From CAYTSA01 sp964440345 (GTDB taxonomy: Bacteria; Desulfobacterota; Desulfovibrionia; Desulfovibrionales; Desulfovibrionaceae): 13,494 nt of DNA. Positions 1 to 5,541 of the stretch are shown here, piece by piece; positions within the stretch are counted from its first letter, which is position 1; the number at the start of each line of letters is the position of its first letter. The translations under genes were made by a program, and so were the position numbers. The stretch lies in the NCBI GenBank assembly GCA_964440345.1, contig CAYTSA010000100.1, positions 1 to 13,494 on the forward strand. Reading direction: 5' to 3'. The notes below the pieces were generated by a model that did not search any database, was not told where the DNA came from, and saw nothing but the letters and a program-made list of their open reading frames with translations.

Positions 1-19
1 CCCATGCAACTGATATAAT

Positions 20-984
20 TCATTTTTTTACTGAAGCATGGTAAACTTGGGTTAAGAGCCGGTAGGGCGTGGGTGGAGTTCGAAGTGCAACCCATGGTAA
101 TCTGATCATCATGGAAGCAAGGTCGAAACGCCGATTATGTCGTTATGCGAAGGAAGCCAAGTACCTTGGTACATGTTTTTGGCTGATCTTCTTATGTGTC
201 GACAGTAATGCCCCTTTGATGTTGCCCAAGGACGTATTCACCCATTTAAATGTGGTGTTTTGAACATGCTTTTTCCCGGTTGTAATGTGAGGCTCATGCT
301 TACATCCAGCTTCCTTCACGCCTGTAAAACAAGGAAGACCGTCTGTTACTGCAATTACATCCTTGGACAAGAGTTTTTCAGAGAACCGTTTGATCTCTTT
401 CTTGCTGAAACCCTTGACTCTGAACAGCTTCATGTGGATAGGACGGTTGTCATCCGTGGTTTCGACTGCTGCAACAAAGGGTGTCTTGCCGGATGCACCA
501 CGCCCCCGCTTTTTGCCCGAACTCTTGCCACCCAGATACGCGTCATCCATCTCAACGCGACCATGCAGCTGTTTTTTGTTCTCACGCTCAAACATGACTT
601 GTATGAATTTATGGGAAATTTTCCATGCGGTCGTCTGGCTAACTCCCAAACGACGCGCGAGTTCAATGCTCGAAATGCCGCGTTTTCCCTGGCTGAGATG
701 GTACATCGCCTTGAACCAAGTTTTCAGCGGCAGTTTCGTCGAGGCGAAAATTGTGCCGGCAGAAACGGAGGTTTAACACCTGCACCGCGCACATTGGAAA
801 AGTTTCCGCGGTCCAACGATGCAGTATTTACGCCCTCCACAGTTTGGGCACTCGAAGCCATTGGGCCAGCGCAATTCCACAAGGGTAGCCCAGCATTTGA
901 CTTCGGTCCCGTAAAGTTCGTCAAACTGTGGTTAACTAATGCCTTTTTGAAACTGGATATAATAGCTAGATATTTTCTAGACAT
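20..984 (-). pseudogene. Degenerate IS1595-family transposase
   Basis: Read on the minus strand, the conceptual protein has the IS1595 (ISXO2-like) layout. It starts with an N-terminal segment containing QFQKGIS and DELYGTE, then a four-cysteine zinc ribbon (CPNCGG ... CARC). Next come a helix-turn-helix (ELARRLGVSQTTAWK) and the DDE-type core (EMDDAYLGG, AVTDGLPCF, KWVNTSLGN). The C-terminal stretch is typical of the family (PRYLASFA, NRRFDL, ALRTPPTPY) and ends at a natural TGA at 20-22. The frame is broken by TAA at 932-934 (a Leu codon expected), 773-775 (Gln expected) and 143-145 (Tyr expected). A frameshift near 955-965 also separates the ATG at 984 from the main frame. Only 143-706 remains as one long open stretch. 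Family assignment is firm from motif order; the protein cannot be made as one piece. I could not define the insertion-sequence ends: the left one may lie before position 1, and no convincing terminal inverted repeat was found near 1000-1100. Confidence 0.85.
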
Positions 985-1195
985 TTTGCAACCTAGCTAT
1001 CCTACCGCGGGAGTTGCTGTTTAGTAGGCTTACGAATGTGGCTAATCAGGAATATTTTTTGCCCATGATAAATAGTATAGCGTAACTAGAGGAAAAATGA
1101 GACATTGATTGTCTACAAGAAAGGGTCGGTCATGCGTTGGTTTGTGTACACTTACTTTTGTGACTGAAAAAAGATGCTTCTCAGGAGACTGTGAT

Positions 1196-2218
1196 ATGCA
1201 AAAACGCTACGCGCTGGCGGTGGTAGTTTGGCTGGGTGCTTTGGCCTGTGTTCACGTCGGGTATGGAACTTCTTATGCTGATAAGTTTGATTTATTGAAA
1301 TTAATACCTAGTATTGTAATCCAAGACGGTTCTGGCGGTGGTGAGACCTCAATATTCATCATCCCGGACACCGGCATTAACACGTGCTCCGATGCCGACT
1401 CGGAGATAACCTGCCCATCTTCAGGCAATGACTTTTATGGCCAAGACGCCCAATACAATTCTGCGGCCAGACAACGTACTTTTACTGATAATGGCGACGG
1501 CACGGTGACGGATAGCCTGACAGGGCAGATGTGGATGCAATCTGACGACGGCGTTGAGAGGAACTGGCAGGACGCCATTGATTATTGTGAGAATCTCAGC
1601 AACGCAGGGTACTCGGACTGGCGGTTGCCGGATGTCAAAGAATTGTATCTGCTCGCGGATAGAGGCCGGTATCCCCCCGCCATTGATCCTGTGTTCTCCA
1701 GCCAGTCACAATCGTATTGGTCTTCGAGCCCCGACGCGGGCAATACGGACAGCGCCTGGGGCGTGAACTTCAGCGGCGGCAGCGCGGGCTACAGCGGCAA
1801 GTACAGCAACTACTACGTGCGTTGTGTTCGCGGCGGATCATTGCCCACTTGGTCATTTCAGGACAACGGCGAGGGCACGGTAACGGATTCCACTACTGGA
1901 CTGGACTGGCAGAAGTCTGATGACGGAGAAGAGCGAACTTGGAAAGACGCCCTGTCTTACTGTGAAGCGTTGACTCTGGGAGGACACAATGACTGGCGGC
2001 TGCCAGATGCGAATGAGCTGTTGTATCTCGTTGATCATTCTGGAACTATTCCCGTTATTGATCCGGTCTTCACCAGCCAGTTATATTCGTATTGGTCTTC
2101 GAGTCCCTACGCGGGCGGTACAGACGACGCCTGGTACGTGAACTTCAGCGACGGCGGCGCGGGCAACCACGGCAAGTACAACAACAACTACGTGCGTTGT
2201 GTTCGCGGCGGACCATGA
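1196..2218 (+). CDS. Secreted protein with two tandem DUF1566 (Lcl C-terminal-type) domains; probable DGR-diversified target
   Basis: The ATG at 1196 is chosen because an AGGAG ribosome-binding site lies at 1183-1187 and a signal peptide follows at once (residues 1-28, hydrophobic VVVWLGALACV, probable cleavage after TSYA). The frame is open further upstream to a TTG at 1109, but without support. The protein is 340 aa. Residues 29-95 are a linker with Cys and Gly/Ser-rich stretches. Residues 96-214 and 221-339 are two copies of the DUF1566 domain, a C-type-lectin/FGE-like fold. Each runs from F.DNG.GTVTDS.TG through DWRLPD and YWSSSP to NYYVRCVRGG or NNYVRCVRGG. The last 41 codons of each copy differ at 12 codons. 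Ten of the changes alter the amino acid, and all ten are at NNC or NNT codons. This looks like adenine-directed diversification rather than drift (see the two variable repeats). The role is probably ligand or surface binding outside the cytoplasm; the ligand is unknown. No partner genes adjoin it. Confidence 0.85.
   Translation: MQKRYALAVVVWLGALACVHVGYGTSYADKFDLLKLIPSIVIQDGSGGGETSIFIIPDTGINTCSDADSEITCPSSGNDFYGQDAQYNSAARQRTFTDNGDGTVTDSLTGQMWMQSDDGVERNWQDAIDYCENLSNAGYSDWRLPDVKELYLLADRGRYPPAIDPVFSSQSQSYWSSSPDAGNTDSAWGVNFSGGSAGYSGKYSNYYVRCVRGGSLPTWSFQDNGEGTVTDSTTGLDWQKSDDGEERTWKDALSYCEALTLGGHNDWRLPDANELLYLVDHSGTIPVIDPVFTSQLYSYWSSSPYAGGTDDAWYVNFSDGGAGNHGKYNNNYVRCVRGGP
1712..1837 (+). repeat. Variable repeat 1 (putative DGR VR), end of first DUF1566 domain
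   Basis: It encodes residues 173-214 of the DUF1566 protein, and the core comparison is the 41 codons at 1715-1837. Against the second copy, codons 7, 10, 13, 16, 21, 23, 26, 27, 31 and 33 differ as GAC/TAC, AAT/GGT, AGC/GAC, GGC/TAC, GGC/GAC, AGC/GGC, TAC/AAC, AGC/CAC, AGC/AAC and TAC/AAC. Codon 11 differs as ACG/ACA. All fit a template with A at those positions. The one exception is AGC/AGT at codon 5. The last 24 nt, from TAC GTG CGT to GGC GGA, are identical in both copies and could serve as the initiation-of-homing segment. That such a segment is functional here is inference. Confidence 0.7.
2087..2212 (+). repeat. Variable repeat 2 (putative DGR VR), end of second DUF1566 domain
   Basis: This is the second copy of the segment at 1712-1837, ending six bases before the stop codon's last base, which is the usual place for a DGR variable repeat. 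The 41-codon core is 2090-2212. Identity with copy 1 starts abruptly at TCGTATTGG. Just upstream the two domains differ at many silent sites (for example CCT/CCG and GTG/GTC), while inside the repeat silent sites are almost untouched. Recent copying from a common template explains this better than selection on protein. Confidence 0.7.
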
Positions 2219-2266
2219 TTCTTTTGAACATTTGGTTCTTTTTTGCGCGCCATCGTCGTAAAAACC

Positions 2267-2330
2267 GATAAAGGGGAGACAACCATCACCACAACAGAGA
2301 GGGTCTGCCGTGATACGTCTCCTCTTTGTC
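2267..2330. other. Long imperfect hairpin (possible structured RNA or DGR-linked element)
   Basis: The arm GATAAAGGGGAGAC (2267-2280) pairs with GTCTCCTCTTTGTC (2317-2330) over 14 positions with two G-T wobbles. Inside it, ATCAC (2285-2289) pairs with GTGAT (2310-2314), and CAGA (2295-2298) pairs with TCTG (2304-2307). The result is a nested rod of 64 nt. It has no T-run, so it is not a normal terminator. It begins 48 nt after the stop codon of the DUF1566 gene. Some DGRs have a hairpin downstream of the variable repeat, but those are shorter and closer, so the link is a guess. Confidence 0.5.
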
Positions 2331-2589
2331 ATATAGTTCTCCACACCCCCCTTCCTCTCTTCACGGCCGAGTTTGTCTGAACGTGGCAGGTTCGCCTTTT
2401 CACGCATCACGCCAACTCAGGCAACAACTCTACAGACATCCGCTTCTGCCCAACGAGCAGTGGTAATATTGGTCCACCGTCATCGTCATGTTCGTATGAC
2501 CCCTCATCTGCGAAACAGCAACGAGATCAGCATCAATATTCAACAGATGTGGTACAGAATTAAAAGCATCTCCATGTGCGAAAATAGCG

Positions 2590-2647
2590 GTGAACCTGGA
2601 GAACCGGCGGGGGTTTTTTGTTCTCTAATGCAACATTTTAGGTTCAC
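2590..2647. repeat. Nested inverted repeats
   Basis: GTGAACC (2590-2596) is matched by its complement GGTTCAC (2641-2647). Within it, GAGAAC (2599-2604) is matched by GTTCTC (2620-2625), and the inner loop contains GGGGG followed by six T (2614-2619). It may be a remnant terminator or the end of a small element. It lies about 55 bp left of the tRNA-Pro fragment. Confidence 0.35.
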
Positions 2648-2700
2648 GGTTCGCCGTAGTAAAGTCTAATATTTCATTTGCTTAAATTCCGACAAACTTC

Positions 2701-2745
2701 ATGGGGTTCAGGGGGTCGAAGGTTCAAATCCTTTCATCCCGACCA
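2701..2745 (+). pseudogene. 3' fragment of tRNA-Pro(GGG); probable island attachment site
   Basis: The fragment starts in the anticodon loop (ATGGGGT, anticodon GGG). It continues through the 3' anticodon strand TCAGG, the GGGTC variable region, a T arm (GAAGG TTCAAAT CCTTT) and the acceptor 3' strand CATCCCG (2735-2741). It ends with discriminator A and an encoded CCA (2743-2745), then six T. The order and sequence match bacterial tRNA-Pro of the GGG type. The 5' half (expected acceptor CGGGATG and D arm) is absent, and the bases before 2701 no longer pair with the anticodon stem. A break in the anticodon loop with an intact 3' end is the usual footprint of tyrosine-recombinase integration at a tRNA gene. 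Confidence 0.75.
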
Positions 2746-2881
2746 TTTTTTCTAGAGGTCAAGACCACTTGAACTAAAGTCGAGAGTTTCCAAAACAATC
2801 GCAACGATTTCAGCTGACTGAAAAAATAGCCGTTTTTAGCCAAAAAATCGGAGTCTTAGATCTGTTAGTGTATTGCAGGGA

Positions 2882-2912
2882 GGCCAACCTTGTGGTTGAC
2901 CGTTGGTTGACC
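2882..2912. repeat. GGTTGACC direct repeat with an inverted partner
   Basis: GGTTGACC occurs at 2894-2901 and again at 2905-2912, one helical turn (11 bp) apart. GGCCAACC at 2882-2889 is an almost perfect inverted copy with a 4-nt gap. Spacing by one turn suggests paired protein-binding sites, perhaps recombinase or regulator sites near the island junction. Function unknown. Confidence 0.35.
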
Positions 2913-2917
2913 AGACG

Positions 2918-2952
2918 AAAAAAGGGTCAGCCAATTTCTTAGCTAACCCTTT
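2918..2952 (-). terminator. Rho-independent terminator of tRNA-Ala
   Basis: On the minus strand AAAGGGTTAGC (2952-2942) pairs with GCTGACCCTTT (2931-2921) over 11 positions with one wobble. The loop is 10 nt, and the T-run occupies 2923-2918. It starts 10 nt after the CCA of the tRNA gene. Confidence 0.85.
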
Positions 2953-2961
2953 TACTTTCGC

Positions 2962-3037
<76 letters not shown>

Positions 3038-3050
3038 AACGGAAGAGAGC

Positions 3051-3078
3051 AATGTACTGATTCCACGAATTTTGTCAA
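3051..3078 (-). promoter_or_regulatory. Sigma-70-type promoter of tRNA-Ala
   Basis: On the minus strand a perfect -35 TTGACA (3078-3073) and a -10 TACATT (3056-3051) are separated by 16 bp. Transcription would start about 6-7 nt before the mature tRNA 5' end at 3037, a normal spacing for tRNA genes. Confidence 0.75.
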
Positions 3079-3224
3079 TATTTTTTTTCCGGCTCTTATT
3101 CCGGCAACAGAATTTGCTTTTTTTCAGCATTTCAGCGCATTGCGTATCCTGCACGGGCCTTGCTCTTTCCTTGCTGCATCTATAAAGTAGCTTTCGCTCA
3201 CTTATAACGGCGAAAAATCATCGG

Positions 3225-3259
3225 GTCCGCCGCCGTACCGTCGCGGGGCCGCGGCGGAC
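3225..3259 (+). promoter_or_regulatory. GC-rich hairpin in the thrC leader
   Basis: GTCCGCCGC (3225-3233) and GCGGCGGAC (3251-3259) are perfect complements around a 17-nt loop. The 3' arm ends 8 nt before the GAGAGGA ribosome-binding site of thrC (3268-3274). It has no T-run, so it is not a plain terminator. It could affect translation or message stability, or be an operator. A weak promoter is possible just upstream (TTGCTC near 3160, TAAAGT near 3183), but this is uncertain. Confidence 0.45.
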
Positions 3260-3277
3260 GGACGCCTGAGAGGAATC

Positions 3278-4729
3278 ATGAACCACACCGATTTTCCCAG
3301 CTATCGCAGCCACATGGAGTACTATTGTCTGGGCTGCCAGGCCACATACGCCATCGACAGCCTGCATTATACTTGTCCTGACTGTGGCGGCGTCTTTCTG
3401 CTGCGGGACACGAATTTCGACTCCCTCAAGGACATTCCCGGCGCGCAGTGGCGCGACATTTTTGACAGCCGGGCCGCGTCCAAGCGCACAGCCTTGCGCG
3501 GTATTTTTCGGTACTACGAAATCATGGCCCCGGTGGTGGACGAAGAGGACATCGTCTACCTGGGCGAGGGCCACACCCCTGTGGTGGCCTCGTCCGAAGC
3601 ACTTTGCCAGCGCCTGGGCTTTCGCACAGCCTACAAGAACGACGGCCAGAACCCGTCAGCATCTTTCAAGGACCGAGGCATGGCCTGCGCCTTCAGCTAC
3701 CTGAAGGCGCTGGTGCGCAAGCACGGCTGGGACGAGGTGCTGACAATCTGCGCGTCAACGGGAGACACCTCGGCCGCCGCGGCGCTCTACGCCAGCTACG
3801 TGGGCGGGCCTATCAAGTCTGCGGTCATACTGCCCCAGGGCAAGGTCACCCCGCAGCAGCTGGCCCAGCCACTGGGCAACGGCGCCATTGTGCTCGAAGC
3901 CCCGGGCGTATTCGACGACTGCATGAAGGTGGTGGAGCACCTGGCCGAGAACTACCGCGTGGCCCTGCTCAACTCAAAGAACGCCTGGCGTATTCTGGGT
4001 CAGGAGTCCTACGCTTTTGAGGTCGCCCAATGGTATGACTGGGACCTGGCCGGCAAGTGCGTCTTTGTGCCCATTGGCAACGCCGGGAACATCACCGCGG
4101 TCATGTCCGGCTTTTTGAAGCTGTACGTCCTGGGCGTCATCGAGACGCTGCCCCGGGTCTTTGGCGTACAGTCCTGCCACGCCGACCCGTTGTACAAATA
4201 CTACGCCGTGGACGACCCCAAGGCCCGGCGCTGGGAGCCCGTGGCCGTCACCGCGTCCGTGGCCCAGGCGGCCATGATCGGCAACCCCGTCTCCTTCCCC
4301 AGGGTCAAGTTTTTTGCCGAGCAGTTTGAGGCCGTGGGCGGCGCGGGCAGTTTCCAGGTGGTCCAGGTGACCGAGCAGGCCATCATAGAGGCCATGCTGC
4401 TGGCCAACCGGCATGGGCACATTGCCTGCACCCAGGGCGGCGAGTGCCTGGCCGGCGCGGCCCGGGCCCGGGAGCTGGGGCTGATTAGCGACCACGAAAC
4501 CGCGGTGCTGGACGCCACGGCGCATCATTTGAAATTTGTGGGCTTCCAGGACATGTATTTCGAGAACTCCTTTCCGGACGCATACGAGATAGAGCCCAAG
4601 GATGAGTTCGTGAACCGGCCGCGGCTGGTCATTGACCCGGCGGAGAAGGACCGGCTGGAGCGCGAGGAATATACCCTGGCAGCGGCGCAGGCTGTTGCCG
4701 ACATGCTGGGGCTGGCAGGCAAGGAGTAG
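3278..4729 (+). CDS. thrC: Threonine synthase
   Basis: A 483-aa pyridoxal-phosphate enzyme (fold type II) that converts O-phosphohomoserine to threonine, the last step of threonine synthesis, in the cytoplasm. Residues 17-36 form a zinc ribbon with Cys17, Cys20, Cys33 and Cys36, as in many threonine synthases of the plant/archaeal-like class. The cofactor lysine is K131 in NPSASFKDRG. Further family segments are ASTGDTSAAAALYAS, the PIGNAGNITAVMSGF phosphate-binding loop and the C-terminal THR-synthase region with ACTQGGECLAG. The ATG at 3278 has a good Shine-Dalgarno (GAGAGGA, 3268-3274); Met13 is a less likely alternative. No hom or thrB gene adjoins it, so it appears monocistronic. The first gene on the GC-rich side, it is ordinary in every visible respect apart from the leader hairpin. 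Confidence 0.93.
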   Translation: MNHTDFPSYRSHMEYYCLGCQATYAIDSLHYTCPDCGGVFLLRDTNFDSLKDIPGAQWRDIFDSRAASKRTALRGIFRYYEIMAPVVDEEDIVYLGEGHTPVVASSEALCQRLGFRTAYKNDGQNPSASFKDRGMACAFSYLKALVRKHGWDEVLTICASTGDTSAAAALYASYVGGPIKSAVILPQGKVTPQQLAQPLGNGAIVLEAPGVFDDCMKVVEHLAENYRVALLNSKNAWRILGQESYAFEVAQWYDWDLAGKCVFVPIGNAGNITAVMSGFLKLYVLGVIETLPRVFGVQSCHADPLYKYYAVDDPKARRWEPVAVTASVAQAAMIGNPVSFPRVKFFAEQFEAVGGAGSFQVVQVTEQAIIEAMLLANRHGHIACTQGGECLAGAARARELGLISDHETAVLDATAHHLKFVGFQDMYFENSFPDAYEIEPKDEFVNRPRLVIDPAEKDRLEREEYTLAAAQAVADMLGLAGKE

Positions 4730-5061
4730 GCGCTGCTGTCTTGTTGTAATACCACCTGCGCCCGCCAGGATGGACTTTTCAATATTTTAGAAATATAGAA
4801 ATTTCTCGGTCGCCGGCTGCGACGCATGATGCGCTATTCTGTTGCGCCATCCTCAACACCCCGAGAATTATACTGGACAAGTTCCCCCGGCTGATTGTAC
4901 AAGCTCACAATGCGTCCAGTAAGGTTGCGGGGCAGCCTGTGGCGCAGCCATGCGGCCGTAATCGTTCTCACGGGGGGGCGTTGTGACTCGGCCGACGGTT
5001 TGTGTGATGACTCCATAGTCTGGGGGGCGCCCCGGGCTTATACTGTTCTGGAGGATGTTCC
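4730..5061. other. Intergenic region between thrC and cheX
   Basis: No gene was found. It holds an AT-rich spot with an AGAAAT/ATTTCT hairpin near 4789-4808, and a short GTCGC/GCGAC hairpin (4809-4813 with 4819-4823) that lacks a T-run. A perfect 10-bp palindrome GGGGCGCCCC lies at 5024-5033, a possible operator just upstream of cheX. The cheX ribosome-binding site GGAGG is at 5050-5054. I see no convincing promoter, although one must exist for the chemotaxis genes unless transcription continues from thrC. Confidence 0.5.
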
Positions 5062-5526
5062 ATGCCCAACGATATTGAAGTAGCAAAGCCTTTTGTCAAA
5101 GCCACGGTCAACGTGCTTTCCACAATGGCCATGATCAAACCCAAACCGGGTAAGCCTTTTGTCAAGAAGGACAACACAGCCCAAGGAGATGTTTCGGCCG
5201 TCATCGGCTTTACTGGCGACCGCAACGGCTCCATCTCTGTCTCGTTTTCCAAGGAGTGCGCTGTGGCCATGGTCAAGGGCATGTTGGGCGACGATATTGA
5301 GGATATTATCAACGACGCCAAAGACGCAGTGGGTGAAATCACCAACATGATTTCCGGCCAGGCCCGCGCCGGACTGCAAGAGATGGGCATGACTTTCCAC
5401 GGGTCCACGCCCTCGGTCATTATGGGCGACAACCACACCATCACCCACGTAAGCCGCAATCCAGTCATGGCCATTCCCTTTTCCACGGAACACGGCAATT
5501 TCACGGTTGAATTCTGTTTTGAATAG
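5062..5526 (+). CDS. cheX: CheX-type CheY-P phosphatase
   Basis: A 154-aa protein, the usual length for CheX. CheX, CheC and FliY remove phosphate from CheY-P and so end the chemotactic signal; CheX works as a soluble dimer. The phosphatase signature E-x-x-N is visible as EITN within DAVGEITNMISGQAR on the long helix. Before it lies the family's Gly-rich strand stretch (VIGFTGDRNGSISVSF). The start is fixed by GGAGG at 5050-5054, seven bases before the ATG. The next gene begins 15 bp after the stop, so the two are likely co-transcribed and perhaps translationally coupled. Only one E-x-x-N motif is present, which favours CheX over CheC. Confidence 0.88.
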   Translation: MPNDIEVAKPFVKATVNVLSTMAMIKPKPGKPFVKKDNTAQGDVSAVIGFTGDRNGSISVSFSKECAVAMVKGMLGDDIEDIINDAKDAVGEITNMISGQARAGLQEMGMTFHGSTPSVIMGDNHTITHVSRNPVMAIPFSTEHGNFTVEFCFE

Positions 5527-5541
5527 TGTGGGCAAGCGCAG

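Larger units (their letters stand above)
2219..2700. other. Non-coding stretch between DUF1566 gene and tRNA-Pro fragment
   Basis: No convincing gene is seen in either direction. The short open frames here (minus 2081-2410, plus 2373-2669) lack ribosome-binding sites and recognisable sequence. The stretch was read for a copy of the variable repeats that could be a DGR template, and for reverse-transcriptase motifs. Neither is present. What it does hold is two inverted-repeat structures, at 2267-2330 and 2590-2647. A short GAAC/GTTC hairpin followed by six T (2226-2244) just after the DUF1566 stop could be a weak terminator. Confidence 0.6.
1..2745. mobile_element. Right end of a tRNA-Pro-integrated genomic island (inferred)
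   Basis: This stretch is visibly more AT-rich than the rest of the window. It carries a decayed insertion sequence, a probable DGR target gene and long non-coding DNA, and stops at a 3' fragment of tRNA-Pro. Islands that integrate into the 3' end of a tRNA gene leave an intact tRNA at one side and a 3' fragment at the other. A fragment in plus orientation puts the island to its left and the chromosome to its right, which fits the housekeeping genes that follow. No integrase is visible; it would be expected near the intact tRNA, left of the window. This is inference from layout. Confidence 0.45.

Noticed and set aside
260..1024. Long plus-strand open frame of 254 codons
   Set aside because: It is the antisense of the decayed IS1595 transposase, which is recognisable motif by motif on the minus strand; the plus-strand product has no family features.
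1..1100. Terminal inverted repeats of the IS1595 element
   Set aside because: Only a shared GCAACT near position 6-11 and its complement near 1012-1017 was seen; too short to call an element end.
1109..1195. N-terminal extension of the DUF1566 protein from TTG 1109
   Set aside because: ATG 1196 has a good AGGAG site and starts a signal peptide, which the extension would bury.
2219..2940. A DGR template repeat or reverse transcriptase beside the DUF1566 gene
   Set aside because: No stretch resembling the variable repeats and no open frame with reverse-transcriptase motifs was found on either strand.
5039..5044. TATACT as a -10 box for cheX
   Set aside because: No -35 at proper spacing, and the transcript would start inside the ribosome-binding site.
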